A stretch of DNA of 64,000 nt, from contig PHBE01000013.1 in assembly GCA_002841885.1 (NCBI GenBank), forward strand, positions 44,027 through 108,026, in the 5' to 3' direction. Source of the stretch: Deltaproteobacteria bacterium HGW-Deltaproteobacteria-18. Its GTDB lineage: Bacteria; Desulfobacterota; Desulfovibrionia; Desulfovibrionales; Desulfomicrobiaceae. The position numbers were made by a program, and so were the translations under genes. Numbering within the stretch: position 1 is the stretch's first letter; every line of letters begins with the position of its first letter. Below the pieces are notes generated by a model. The model did not search any database and was not told the DNA's origin. It saw nothing but the letters and a program-made list of their open reading frames with translations. Below are positions 1 through 8,687 of the stretch, piece by piece.

Positions 1-905
1 TTGAAGATGAGTTCCTGGCCATTGACAGTCCGTTCCTGGTCAAACTCGGAGAGTCCCGTGTGCAGGGCATGTCCAAGTCCCGCTTCCGGGATGATGGCGG
101 ATGCGGGCTTGCCTGCAAAGTGTTCGTCGAGGCTCAGACCCGCGTAACGCCGGGCAGCCTGGTTGGCCATGCGGATGTTTCCGTGATGGTCAATGGCCAG
201 GACTCCCTCGCGGATCGTTTGCAGGACCGCGACGCGTTCCAGATAAAGGTTGGTGATTTCCGAAGGCTCAAGCCCCAGGGTCAGCTTCTTGAGCCGACCG
301 GCGATGACCACGGCGCTGAGGATGCCGACCACGCTCATGCCGAGGATGTACATGAGCGGCTTGTCCAGATGTGCAGAGATGGATTGATGAATGCTTTCGG
401 AAAGATAGCCGACGGATACGAAGCCGATGATGGCATTGTCCTCGTCCAGGATAGGGGTCATTCCGCGCAGGGATCTGCCCAGGGTGCCCACGGCTTCGGA
501 GACATAGGACTTGCCTTCCAGCAGGGCCGGTCCCGTGTCTCCCCCGACAAAGGTTTGGCCTATGCGTTCGGGCACCGGGTGCGAATAGCGCTTCTGGGCG
601 CTGTCGCCGATGACCACGAAGGATGCGCCGGTCTGGGTGCGGATGTTCTCGGCCAGAGTCTGAATTTCCCCTTGCGGGTCGCCTTCAAGCAGCGCCTGCC
701 GGATGCGCGGAATCTGGGCGATGGTTCTGGCCGTCTGCAGGGCCGTCTGGCCGATTTGCTCGTGCAGCATCTCCTCGGTCAGTCCGGAGATGACGTGCCA
801 GCTGACGGCGATCTGGATGACGACCAGCGCCAGCACCATGTGGATCAGGTGTGCCTGGATGGTGGCGGGCCGCAGACGGCTGATTATGTGGAGCCAGGGT
901 CGCAT
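1..905 (-). CDS. CitA/DcuS-type sensor histidine kinase, N-terminal part (cut by the window edge)
   Basis: The reading frame starts at 905 after a strong GGAGGT ribosome site and stays open to the left edge (301 codons), so the kinase core lies outside the window. Visible parts in order: first membrane segment at about residues 19-38, an extracytoplasmic sensor domain at about 40-180 containing RYSHP and a following VGG, a second membrane segment at about 184-202, the linker GLEPSEI at 211-217, and the start of a cytoplasmic PAS domain from about 226. RYSHP and GLEPSEI are typical of the CitA/DcuS group, which senses citrate or C4-dicarboxylates and phosphorylates a partner response regulator. 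The ligand cannot be told from this fragment, and the partner regulator would lie to the left. The family call is firm; the substrate is unknown. Confidence 0.85.
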   Translation of the reverse strand, partial: MRPWLHIISRLRPATIQAHLIHMVLALVVIQIAVSWHVISGLTEEMLHEQIGQTALQTARTIAQIPRIRQALLEGDPQGEIQTLAENIRTQTGASFVVIGDSAQKRYSHPVPERIGQTFVGGDTGPALLEGKSYVSEAVGTLGRSLRGMTPILDEDNAIIGFVSVGYLSESIHQSISAHLDKPLMYILGMSVVGILSAVVIAGRLKKLTLGLEPSEITNLYLERVAVLQTIREGVLAIDHHGNIRMANQAARRYAGLSLDEHFAGKPASAIIPEAGLGHALHTGLSEFDQERTVNGQELIF

Positions 906-1101
906 TTGTTTACCTCCGCGCTTGCGTCTTGGTCATCGCGGATTGCGGATGCCATGGCAAGGCGCTTCGTGCGGGTCATGCATGCGCAAGGAGCGTGAAA
1001 ACGCCATTCGGCGTTGCCCCGGCTTCTCCTCCCGAGACAGAAATGAGTCATACATCTTGCCGGATTTGCGTACGGCATTAATTACACAATAACAGTTTTC
1101 A

Positions 1102-1131
1102 TTGACGATATCGGATTTTGGCGTATATTTT
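1102..1131 (+). promoter_or_regulatory. sigma-70-type promoter for the 1165 gene
   Basis: TTGACG at 1102-1107 is followed after 16 bases by TATATT (1124-1129), or after 18 bases by TATTTT. It sits about 35 bases before a GGAGG ribosome site and the ATG at 1165. The surrounding 90 bases are clearly more AT-rich than the neighbouring genes. Confidence 0.6.
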
Positions 1132-1164
1132 ATCCCAAACATCAAACTCTTATTGGAGGCACTT

Positions 1165-1545
1165 ATGGTAAACATGGATTATCCGGGACCTTGCCTTTCC
1201 TGTTCCGCTATTGAAAATTGTGCGACTGAAGAAGCAAAAAAATTGGCCGTCAAAGGCTATTGTAAAGGTGTTGAGCGAGAGCTGAATGCATGGAAAGCCA
1301 CACTTTATGACGTCATGGTCGGCTTTCTGGACCTCGGAGACAAGGATCGAGGCGCTTTGGTTGACGCTGTCGCCGAGATAAAGGCACTGGTACGCGAGAT
1401 TGAAGCGAAAACAGCCCAGCTTGAAGCGGAGTGTCCGCTGGAGATGGGACCGGTCGAGAAGGATCTGGGCGACAAGATGGGGCAGCTTCGTGTGCACTAC
1501 AGCAAGGCCATGGAAGTGATCGGGGCTGGTTCGTTCGGAGGCTGA
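1165..1545 (+). CDS. conserved-looking small protein of unknown function with N-terminal cysteines
   Basis: A 126-residue soluble protein. The start at 1165 is chosen because TTGGAGG lies seven bases upstream; an upstream in-frame ATG at 1102 falls inside the promoter. The N-terminus carries four cysteines (PCLSCSAIENC, then GYC near residue 32), with a fifth (ECP) near residue 90. The middle is a charged, probably helical segment (about residues 55-90) that could form a coiled coil. The cysteine grouping might bind a metal or FeS cluster, but the spacing matches no motif I can name. It is a single-gene unit: its own promoter precedes it and a strong terminator follows at 1578. No function is proposed. 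Confidence 0.7.
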   Translation: MVNMDYPGPCLSCSAIENCATEEAKKLAVKGYCKGVERELNAWKATLYDVMVGFLDLGDKDRGALVDAVAEIKALVREIEAKTAQLEAECPLEMGPVEKDLGDKMGQLRVHYSKAMEVIGAGSFGG

Positions 1546-1577
1546 AAAGAGTCCTGCTTTTTGATAACAAAATGATA

Positions 1578-1607
1578 GCGCCCGGTGTTTGGCACCGGGC
1601 GTTTTTG
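1578..1607 (+). terminator. intrinsic terminator after the 1165 gene
   Basis: GCGCCCGGTG pairs with CACCGGGCG across a short loop and is followed by TTTTTG. It isolates the small gene from the lipid operon that follows. Confidence 0.85.
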
Positions 1608-1734
1608 TTCTCGGGGCCCGTCAGAGGGCGGGAGTTTCTTGTGGAGATGGATACGGCGCCTATGCGTAATACCTAGTCAAAGGGCGCGGCAGGCTCCGGA
1701 GGGCAAGATCTGCAATCAGGAAGGAGGTATGGGC

Positions 1735-2142
1735 ATGAATCCGTTTTTTTGGTTCAAACTCTATCTTTTCACCATCCCTGTCTTTTTCGCCATCGACATG
1801 GTCTGGCTGGGTTTCGTGGCCAGAAATTTTTACAAGACCAACTTGAGCCACCTTCTGAGCCCCGAGGTCAATTGGCCTGCCGCGTTCATTTTTTATTTCA
1901 TTTACATCGCGGGAATCCTTCTTTTTGCCGTCCGTCCCGGCCTGGAAGCGCAGTCTCTGGCCCGGGCCTGCATGTTTGGGGCGCTCTTCGGTTTTTTCAC
2001 CTATGCGACGTATGATCTGACCAACCTTGCGACCTTGCGGGACTGGCCGGTTTTGGTCGTGGTGGTCGACATAGCCTGGGGCACGATCCTGTGCACCCTG
2101 GTCGCCGGAGGCAGTTATCTCATCGGGGTGCGGCTGAGCTAA
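1735..2142 (+). CDS. DUF2177 family membrane protein
   Basis: A 135-residue membrane protein with four predicted hydrophobic segments (about residues 7-27, 47-66, 76-97 and 108-130). The pattern FAIDMVWLGF, a central TYATYDLTNLATL and the C-terminal DIAWG are characteristic of DUF2177. The start at 1735 is preceded by AAGGAGG at seven bases; the ATG at 1729 touches the ribosome site and is unlikely. It is the first gene of an operon with DUF1295, an FAD oxidoreductase and a CFA-synthase fusion. DUF2177 genes often occur beside cyclopropane-fatty-acid genes, so a role in membrane lipid modification is inferred. The biochemical activity is unknown. Confidence 0.85.
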   Translation: MNPFFWFKLYLFTIPVFFAIDMVWLGFVARNFYKTNLSHLLSPEVNWPAAFIFYFIYIAGILLFAVRPGLEAQSLARACMFGALFGFFTYATYDLTNLATLRDWPVLVVVVDIAWGTILCTLVAGGSYLIGVRLS

Positions 2143-2165
2143 AAACCCCAGGGAGGCGAAAGCCC

Positions 2166-2978
2166 ATGACAGTCGTATTGCTTGGTGCAGCCGTGGCGCT
2201 GTTTTTGACCATGAACACAATGTTCGTCATCGGGACAAGAGCTCACGACAACAGTCTCATCGACATCGCCTATGGCCCGGCCTTTGTGCTGGCCTGTCTT
2301 GGGGGCTGGCTCGCAGGGGGGATGGAAATGCATTTCAGGCCGCTGCTCATGTTTGGCCTGCTTTGTCTTTGGGCCGTGCGGCTGGCGGTGCACATAGGCG
2401 TGCGTCATCGGGGGCGCGGCGAGGATTTCCGCTACAGAAATTTTCGCGAACAGTGGGGAGAGGCCTTTGTCTGGCGCAGTTTCCTGCAGATCTACATGCT
2501 GCAGGGGCTGGTCGTGTTTCTGGTCGCCATGCCCGTTCTTATGACCATGGCCAAACCCGGCCCCGGACTTGTCTGGACCGATCTTTTGGGCGTGTTCCTT
2601 TTTGCGGTGGGCTTTTTCTTCGAGGCGGTGGGCGACTGGCAACTGACCCGTTTCAAAAGGAGCCCGGCCGCCAAGGGCAGAATTATGACCACGGGCCTGT
2701 GGCGTTACACCCGTCATCCCAATTATTTTGGCGAAGCCGTGCTGTGGTGGGGCTTTTTTTTCCTGGGCCTTGGTTCCGCGTACGGCTGGTATGGTCTGGT
2801 CAGCCCCGTGCTCATCGGGTTTTTGCTGCTTAAAGTCTCAGGCATTCCCATGCTGGAGGAGAAGTACAAGGGGCAACCTGAGTTCGAGGCCTATAAAAAT
2901 GCCACCAGCGCCTTTTTTCCCTGGCCTCCGCGTTCCATGAAAACCCGCCCAAGCGGCGACGATTCGGAGTTTGCATGA
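2166..2978 (+). CDS. DUF1295 family membrane protein (steroid 5-alpha-reductase / ICMT-like fold)
   Basis: A 270-residue integral membrane protein with six or seven hydrophobic segments. The C-terminal half has the family signature LWRYTRHPNYFGE (about residues 179-191), shared by DUF1295, steroid reductase-like and isoprenylcysteine methyltransferase-like proteins; the His and Asn of RHPNYFGE are expected cofactor contacts. The start at 2166 has AGGGAGG upstream; a longer reading from 2091 would overlap the previous gene without a ribosome site. It starts 23 bases after DUF2177, and its TGA overlaps the next ATG (ATGA), indicating coupled translation. Known members are thought to reduce or methylate lipids; the substrate here is unknown, although the operon suggests acyl chains. 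Confidence 0.85.
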   Translation: MTVVLLGAAVALFLTMNTMFVIGTRAHDNSLIDIAYGPAFVLACLGGWLAGGMEMHFRPLLMFGLLCLWAVRLAVHIGVRHRGRGEDFRYRNFREQWGEAFVWRSFLQIYMLQGLVVFLVAMPVLMTMAKPGPGLVWTDLLGVFLFAVGFFFEAVGDWQLTRFKRSPAAKGRIMTTGLWRYTRHPNYFGEAVLWWGFFFLGLGSAYGWYGLVSPVLIGFLLLKVSGIPMLEEKYKGQPEFEAYKNATSAFFPWPPRSMKTRPSGDDSEFA

Positions 2979-4249
2979 ATACAGAAAGGGCGAACACCCA
3001 AAAGACGGTAGCCGTAATCGGCGGAGGCGTGGCCGGTATCGTGGCTGCGCATCTCCTGCAGGACAGCCGCGCAGTGACCATCTTCGAGAAGGAAAATTAT
3101 CTGGGCGGTCACACCCACACCGTCTCGGTTCCGGACGGCCCGGACGAAGGGACGCCAGTTGACACGGGTTTCATCGTCTTCAACGAGGCCACCTATCCTC
3201 TGTTCATCAAATTTCTGGAAGAGCTTGAAGTCCCGTCCAGGGAAACGCAGATGTCGTTTGGATTTCATTGCGAGCGCACCGGACTTACCTATGCCGGGAC
3301 GGACCTGGCCGGTCTTTTCGCCCAGCGCTCCAATTGGTTTTCGGTGCGCTACTACCGTTTTCTGTTCGAGGTTGCCCGTTTTTGCCATCAGGGCAAGGCG
3401 GATCTGCAGGACGGGCAGGAGCTTGGCACTCTTGATGATTACGTACGTCGCCGCGGCTTTTCGCCCTTCATGGTCGAGAACTATCTTCTGCCCATGGCTG
3501 CGGCCATCTGGTCGACTCCGGCCGGGCAGGTGGGGCAGTTCCCGGCCCTGTCCTTTCTGCGATTTTTCAACAATCACGGACTCCTCTCCCTCCTTGACCG
3601 TCCGAGTTGGAGAACTGTTTCAGGCGGTAGCTGCAGCTACGTCCGGGCATTTCTGCGCCGTTTTCGCGGGGAGGTGAGGCTTGAAGCGCCCATTGAGGAG
3701 ATCCGACGTACGTCTTCCGGGGTCAGCGTGAAGGTTGCCGGCGAGGAACCGCGCATTTTTGATGACGTGTTCATCGCGGCCCATGCCGATCAGGCCCTGC
3801 GTCTCTTGGGCGACCCTTCGCCGGATGAGACGCGGCTTCTCGGCGCCTGGCGTTACGAGGAAAACATGACCGTCCTGCACACCGATGTCTCGGTGTTGCC
3901 GCCCAAGCCCACGGCCTGGGCCTGCTGGAATTTTCGGAGGGAGGCCGAGGAAGGCGCGCGGGTTTTTGTCACCTATGCCATGAATCTTCTGCAGGGCCTG
4001 GCCGCAAGAAAGCAGTATCTGGTCACCCTCAATCGACCGACTCCCCATGACGAGGCCAAGATCCTGGCCAGCCTCGTTTACCATCATCCGGTGTACACCA
4101 GGGAATCCATGGAAACGCAGGGCTCTCTTGCGTCTTTGAACGGGCACCGGAACACGTATTTCTGCGGCAGCTATTTTGGATTCGGATTTCACGAAGACGC
4201 GGTTCGCTCCAGTCACGAGGCCGTGCGTAAATTCAGGAGGGAGGAATGA
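2975..4249 (+). CDS. FAD-dependent amine-oxidase-like oxidoreductase of the cyclopropane-lipid operon
   Basis: A 424-residue flavoprotein. Residues 10-40 form the FAD-binding beta-alpha-beta unit (VAVIGGGVAG, then the acidic end TIFEKE followed by LGGHTHT). The C-terminal FAD motif is CGSYFGFGFHEDAVRSS at about 400-416. This is the COG2907-type amine oxidase/protoporphyrinogen-oxidase-like family, found almost always beside DUF1365 and CFA synthase. It overlaps the genes on both sides by four bases, so the products are probably made together. The natural substrate is not established; from context it probably oxidises or desaturates an acyl chain or handles an intermediate of the CFA-like enzyme. 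In purple bacteria, related clusters contribute to furan-containing fatty acids, as far as I recall. Confidence 0.85.
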   Translation: MNTERANTQKTVAVIGGGVAGIVAAHLLQDSRAVTIFEKENYLGGHTHTVSVPDGPDEGTPVDTGFIVFNEATYPLFIKFLEELEVPSRETQMSFGFHCERTGLTYAGTDLAGLFAQRSNWFSVRYYRFLFEVARFCHQGKADLQDGQELGTLDDYVRRRGFSPFMVENYLLPMAAAIWSTPAGQVGQFPALSFLRFFNNHGLLSLLDRPSWRTVSGGSCSYVRAFLRRFRGEVRLEAPIEEIRRTSSGVSVKVAGEEPRIFDDVFIAAHADQALRLLGDPSPDETRLLGAWRYEENMTVLHTDVSVLPPKPTAWACWNFRREAEEGARVFVTYAMNLLQGLAARKQYLVTLNRPTPHDEAKILASLVYHHPVYTRESMETQGSLASLNGHRNTYFCGSYFGFGFHEDAVRSSHEAVRKFRREE

Positions 4250-6222
4250 ATTCGCGGATTTATGTCGGAACTCTGAGCCATGAGCGTACTCATGAGGTTA
4301 AGCATGGCTTTGATTACGATCTGCATCTGTATGCTTTGGATATTGACGAACTTGATCAATTGGAGCGCGATACCATCTGGTTCGGACACAACCGGCTGCG
4401 TCCCCTGGCACTGCATGATCGCGACTATCTGCATCACGGAGACGCGGGACTGCGGGACAAGGTGCTGCGGGCCCTGCGGGAGAGCGGGGTGGACCTCGTG
4501 CCTTCGCGTATCGTGCTGATCACCGCTCTGCGTCAATTTCATTACATCTTCAATCCGGCCAGCTTTTTTTACTGTTACGACGCGTCGGACCGCCTTGCGT
4601 GCGTTCTGGTGCAGGTCAACAACACCTTTGGCGAGACCCACCTCTACGTGCTCACTCCCGGGGGAGAGCAGAGGAGTTTTGGCGCGGGAAAGGCTTTTCA
4701 CGTCTCTCCGTTCTTTCCGCGTCGTGGACGCTACGAATTCATGTTCTCCGAACCCGGCGAAGAGCTTGCCGTCTCCATCACGTATTTTCTCGACGAACAG
4801 CCGGCTCTCAAGGCTTCGTTCACTGGCGTGGCACAGCTCATGACCGGGCGCAATCTGGCGCGGATGCTTATCAGGCATCCCCTGCGGGCGGTCCTGACTG
4901 TCCCGCGTATCGTGGCCCAGGCGGCGCGGCTGTATTTCCACAGGAAGCTTGCAGTCCATCCCAAGCCTGAACCCGTCTCGTCCATGACGATCCGTCAGGC
5001 TCCGCCCACGATGCTCGACAAGCTTGGCAAATGGGCGCTGGGGCGCTTCTTGCGACAACTGGATCATGGGCAGCTGACCCTTGGCCTTCCGGATGGCGGC
5101 GAAGAAGTTTTCGGTCTGCCCGGAACGAAGCCCACGGCCGAACTTGTGGTACACAGACCGCGTTTTTTCAGCCGCGTGATGCTGGCCGGGGACATCGGCT
5201 TTGGTGAAGCCTACGTCGACGGAGATTGGAGCAGCCCGGGGCTGGTCCGTCTGCTCTGCCTGCTGGCGCAGCGGGAGGATGTCCTGAACGACCGGCGTTT
5301 CTGGCCAGCCCTGGCGGGCAGAGCGCTCAATTTCGTGACGCATCTGCGCCGCCCCAACACGGTCGCCGGGAGTCGACGCAACATCGGCGAACATTACGAT
5401 CTGGGAAATGATTTTTATCGGCTCTTTTTGGATTCGACCATGTCCTATTCTGGAGGCATCTTCAAAGACGTGGAGGATTCACTTGAAGATTCCCAGCTTG
5501 CCAAGATGCACGCCATCATCGACATGGCAGGCCTTGGTCCGGATGATGAGGTGCTCGAGATCGGCTGCGGCTGGGGCGGTTTCGCCTTGGAGGCCGTGCG
5601 GCGCACTGGGTGCCGGGTGACGGGCATCACCATCTCCAAAGAGCAGTTCGAGTGGGCCACGCGCAGGGTGCAGGAAGAGGGCATGGAGAAAAGCATCAGC
5701 ATTCTGCTGACCGATTATCGGCACGTGCAGGGCAGTTTCAGCGCCATCGTTTCCATAGAGATGCTCGAGGCCGTGGGGCACCGCAATCTGCCGTTGTATT
5801 TTCAGACCCTTGACCGTCTGCTCGCTGCGGACGGACGGGCCGTGCTGCAGGTCATCACCATGCCTGACCAGAAATACCAGGCCTACCGTCTGGGCGCGGA
5901 CTGGATCCGCAAGCACATATTTCCCGGAGGCCATTTGCCGTCCGTCGGGGCCATGTCCCGGGCCATGGGTACACGGAGCCGGCTTGGCATCACGCGCATG
6001 GACGACATCGGCCTGCATTACGCTCGCACCCTTGAGCTGTGGCGGCTTGCGCTCATTTCGCGGGGTGAAGAAGCCATGAAGCTGGGCTTTGATCGGAGGT
6101 TTTTGCGCAAGTGGGAATACTATTTCAGCTATTGCGAGGCAGGTTTTCGCAGCCGAACGGTGCGAAATTACCAGCTTCTGCTTTCTCGCATGGGTGAATC
6201 GAACGGGGTTTGCCGCACCTGA
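4246..6222 (+). CDS. fusion of DUF1365 with cyclopropane-fatty-acyl-phospholipid synthase
   Basis: One 658-residue reading frame holds two proteins that are normally separate. Residues 1 to about 245 are DUF1365 (MNSRIYVGTLSHER start, FHYIFNPASFFYCYD at 98-112, VNNTFGETH near 124-132). Residues from about 255 onward are a CFA-synthase: substrate region ending in HYDLGNDFY (383-391), SAM-binding motif VLEIGCGWGGF (436-446), and FPGGHLPS later. CFA synthases transfer a methylene group from S-adenosylmethionine to unsaturated acyl chains in the membrane. The joint (about residues 235-255, rich in proline and charged residues) looks like a linker, with no stop or frameshift between the halves. 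The ATG overlaps the previous stop by four bases. The fusion supports a physical partnership of DUF1365 with the methyltransferase. It is the last gene of the operon; a terminator follows at 6324. Confidence 0.88.
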   Translation: MNSRIYVGTLSHERTHEVKHGFDYDLHLYALDIDELDQLERDTIWFGHNRLRPLALHDRDYLHHGDAGLRDKVLRALRESGVDLVPSRIVLITALRQFHYIFNPASFFYCYDASDRLACVLVQVNNTFGETHLYVLTPGGEQRSFGAGKAFHVSPFFPRRGRYEFMFSEPGEELAVSITYFLDEQPALKASFTGVAQLMTGRNLARMLIRHPLRAVLTVPRIVAQAARLYFHRKLAVHPKPEPVSSMTIRQAPPTMLDKLGKWALGRFLRQLDHGQLTLGLPDGGEEVFGLPGTKPTAELVVHRPRFFSRVMLAGDIGFGEAYVDGDWSSPGLVRLLCLLAQREDVLNDRRFWPALAGRALNFVTHLRRPNTVAGSRRNIGEHYDLGNDFYRLFLDSTMSYSGGIFKDVEDSLEDSQLAKMHAIIDMAGLGPDDEVLEIGCGWGGFALEAVRRTGCRVTGITISKEQFEWATRRVQEEGMEKSISILLTDYRHVQGSFSAIVSIEMLEAVGHRNLPLYFQTLDRLLAADGRAVLQVITMPDQKYQAYRLGADWIRKHIFPGGHLPSVGAMSRAMGTRSRLGITRMDDIGLHYARTLELWRLALISRGEEAMKLGFDRRFLRKWEYYFSYCEAGFRSRTVRNYQLLLSRMGESNGVCRT

Positions 6223-6323
6223 GGCGAGAGCTGGCCGGACGACGTGCGGGAAGGAAACGGACCGCACCGGATTATCGGGCCGCGCAAGCTGTAAATGCCT
6301 AGTCTGCCGGGGGATAATAAAAG

Positions 6324-6353
6324 AAACGCCCAGCGGGAAGCCGCTGGGCGTTT
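6324..6353. terminator. terminator after the lipid operon
   Basis: AAACGCCCAGCGG pairs perfectly with CCGCTGGGCGTTT around a GAAG tetraloop. The A/T ends make it usable from both strands. Confidence 0.85.
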
Positions 6354-6384
6354 GTCGTGTGCTTCCCATTTTCGGGGAAGCGAA

Positions 6385-6415
6385 GGATTTTCGGAGAAGC
6401 CAGCTCCGAAAATCC
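6385..6415. repeat. perfect 12-bp inverted repeat
   Basis: GGATTTTCGGAG (6385-6396) and CTCCGAAAATCC (6404-6415) flank AAGCCAG. No T run follows on the plus strand, so it is not an ordinary terminator. It may be an operator, a processing hairpin or the remains of a second terminator. Confidence 0.6.
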
Positions 6416-6629
6416 CGCACTGTCCATGACGCGATAGTCGATTTTTTTTAACATGGGCTGAAGAAAAAAGTAAATCAGAAAGGCGTTGTAAGACAGAAGT
6501 CGCGGTTTTTGTAGGACGCGTGGTGCGTGTTTTTTCTCTGGGGAAAAGTCCCCTTCCCGGGATGAGGGTTTGTCGTCGTGTCCGGTTTGGCCCGTCTTTT
6601 GATCTATTGCCTCCAGCAGGAGGTGAAGA

Positions 6630-8675
6630 ATGCAGTTTTTTCCCGCATCCATGTCTGGTGGGGCCCAGCCCTTTCGGGCGAACAGTCCGTTTGAATTGAT
6701 GGGCAATCGGTCCGGTCAGGACTTTCATGACCTTTTTTCGGCGCACCTGGATCAGCCGGATGCTGCCTGTACACAGCCGCAAGCCGCCCAGCCCCAGCCT
6801 TCCGGCAATCATGAGCAGGCTTTTGCGGATGATCACGCCTTTGTCGAAGACGGAAGGGGCAAAGATTACTGCGAGTCATCTCCGAGTGAAGTAGAGAATG
6901 TTTCCGCAAGTCCGGACGCTGCCGACCATGAAGACGGCCGTGTGGAAGAAAACGCAGGAGGAGCGGCAAAAGCTGCCGTGCAGGAACCTGGCGCCTCGGG
7001 CGCTTCCGGGCATGCTGATTTGGCCGGAGAGGCCGGCGCCCGGGACGTGGATAATGCGGAGGAATCTACCGCTGTCGCGGTGCAGGAGCTGCTGGACAGT
7101 CTGGCCGATGAGGTCAAGGCGCGGGCCGCGGATCACGAGGGGTCCGCCATTTCCGAGAAAATCGCGGCCCTGCACGAACTTCTTCGACAATTTCAAAAGA
7201 GCGATCCCGCGGTCCGCAGCGAGCTTGCCGTGACCCTGGGCGAGCAGATGAGGAGCCTGAAAGCGGAGCTTGCGGCGACGGGAAAGCGGGCCGAAGGCGA
7301 CAAAGACCTGGAACACACGAAGGGGAACGCCAAGAACGCCTCCTCCGGTGTTACTCAGAAGATCGATGCCCTGTTGATCCGTCTGGAGGCGTATCGGATG
7401 GCGGGGCATGAAAACGTTAAGGCCGAGAAGGCGTCAGCCGGTACCGGTTCATCCCTTGCCGCCAAGGCAGAGGGCAAGGCGGGAGAGGAGGGCGGGCGAT
7501 CGCGTGCCGCAGGTTCCTCGCTCTTGCTGAAGGAAATGGCGCAGAAAGCCGCTGGCAAAGAAGCATTGTCCGGCAAGCCGGGCTCGGGCTTGGAAGCCGA
7601 AGTTACGGTCGCGGCAGAGAGCGGCAAGGGCTCAAAGATTAGCGCCCGTTCGGTCCGGCGCGAGGGTGAAGCACCGAACGTGCCTCAAGGTCAATCCGGG
7701 AATCGGGTGGCGTCGTCCGAAAATTCCGGCGGAAAAAGCTCCCTGACGCTTGAAGTCCAGGAAGATGCGCCTTCGCCGCAGGATCGGCAGAATGAGTCCG
7801 TGCTCACCGATGCGGATCGAAAACATGCCGCCGCCAAGGATCAGGACGGCGCCGCTCGAAACGTTAGCTCCATGACGCGCAACGGCCTGCCTGCGGCTGC
7901 GGACAAGGCCGCCATGGCAAAGGACGCTTCCGGTCAGCCCGTATCACAGGATGCCGCCTCCCTGGCGCGTGAGAGCGAAGCCGCTTCAGCCGCGAGTACG
8001 GTAGCCGCGGATTCCAAGGGTGAAAAAAAACAGCCTGATGCCCGTCAGGGTTTCTTCGGTACTCCGGACAGGGAAAAATCGTCCTCATCCGCCTCCCGCG
8101 CCGCCCAGACCGCCGGGAACACGAAGAACTCCTCGGAATCCCAGACCTTGACCCAGACCGCCGCCCAGACTGCCCAGAACCAGTTTCAGCAGAGGATGGA
8201 GGCCCCCGTCAGTGGGCGCAACGCCGAAGTCTACCAGCAGGTCGAGAACGGAGCTTTCCGGAATCTTGGGCAGGGCGTGAAGCAACTGGTCATCCGTCTT
8301 GATCCGGCCGACCTGGGTCAGGTCAGCGTCATCCTGCAGGTACGGGGCAAGGAAGTGCAGGCCGTGCTCAGGTCCAGCAACCAGGAGACCTCCCTGGCCT
8401 TGAACGAGCAGCTGGGGCAGCTGCGCACGCAGCTCGAAGCACAGGGGCTGAAAGTCGGTAAACTCGAAGTGCAGACGCAGCTGGCCGACTCCCAGAGCCA
8501 GTCGCAGTGGCAGGGCGCCGAGAATCACAACCGCTATCAGGAGAACCAGGAATTGGCCATGTCGGCCAAGCGCTGGCGCACTCTTGAAAGGGTGGCCCCC
8601 GGTCTGGTCCAGGATGTGCACAATAGCGGGCACAGGGAAAAAGTTTCCCAAAGCGGCCTGGATATTTTTGCCTGA
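6630..8675 (+). CDS. fliK: flagellar hook-length control protein FliK
   Basis: A 681-residue protein, long for the family (about 400-450 in enterics). Roughly residues 40-510 are low-complexity, rich in Ala, Glu, Lys, Ser and Asp, as expected for the extended ruler that is exported while the hook grows. The conserved Flg_hook domain lies at about 545-630 (VIRLDPADLGQVSV, then EQLGQLRTQLEAQGLKV), the part that switches export specificity by contacting FlhB. The ATG at 6630 has AGGAGG upstream. It is followed after 12 bases by flgD and then flgE, the usual hook-building order. The long ruler would predict a longer hook than in enterics, which is inference. Confidence 0.92.
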   Translation: MQFFPASMSGGAQPFRANSPFELMGNRSGQDFHDLFSAHLDQPDAACTQPQAAQPQPSGNHEQAFADDHAFVEDGRGKDYCESSPSEVENVSASPDAADHEDGRVEENAGGAAKAAVQEPGASGASGHADLAGEAGARDVDNAEESTAVAVQELLDSLADEVKARAADHEGSAISEKIAALHELLRQFQKSDPAVRSELAVTLGEQMRSLKAELAATGKRAEGDKDLEHTKGNAKNASSGVTQKIDALLIRLEAYRMAGHENVKAEKASAGTGSSLAAKAEGKAGEEGGRSRAAGSSLLLKEMAQKAAGKEALSGKPGSGLEAEVTVAAESGKGSKISARSVRREGEAPNVPQGQSGNRVASSENSGGKSSLTLEVQEDAPSPQDRQNESVLTDADRKHAAAKDQDGAARNVSSMTRNGLPAAADKAAMAKDASGQPVSQDAASLARESEAASAASTVAADSKGEKKQPDARQGFFGTPDREKSSSSASRAAQTAGNTKNSSESQTLTQTAAQTAQNQFQQRMEAPVSGRNAEVYQQVENGAFRNLGQGVKQLVIRLDPADLGQVSVILQVRGKEVQAVLRSSNQETSLALNEQLGQLRTQLEAQGLKVGKLEVQTQLADSQSQSQWQGAENHNRYQENQELAMSAKRWRTLERVAPGLVQDVHNSGHREKVSQSGLDIFA

Positions 8676-8687
8676 GAGGAGACGGCC

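Larger units (their letters stand above)
6223..6629. other. gene-free stretch between the lipid operon and fliK
   Basis: About 400 bases without a convincing gene. It holds the terminator at 6324-6353 and a second perfect 12-bp inverted repeat at 6385-6415 (GGATTTTCGGAG / CTCCGAAAATCC, 7-base loop) without a following T tract. A T-rich segment lies near 6440-6450. A weak sigma-54-like sequence (TTGGCCC-N-TTGAT, 6587-6603) precedes fliK, but the second element is GA instead of GC. Confidence 0.6.

Noticed and set aside
6587..6603. sigma-54 promoter for fliK (TTGGCCCGTCTTTTGAT)
   Set aside because: The spacing is right but the essential GC is GA; kept only as a weak possibility.
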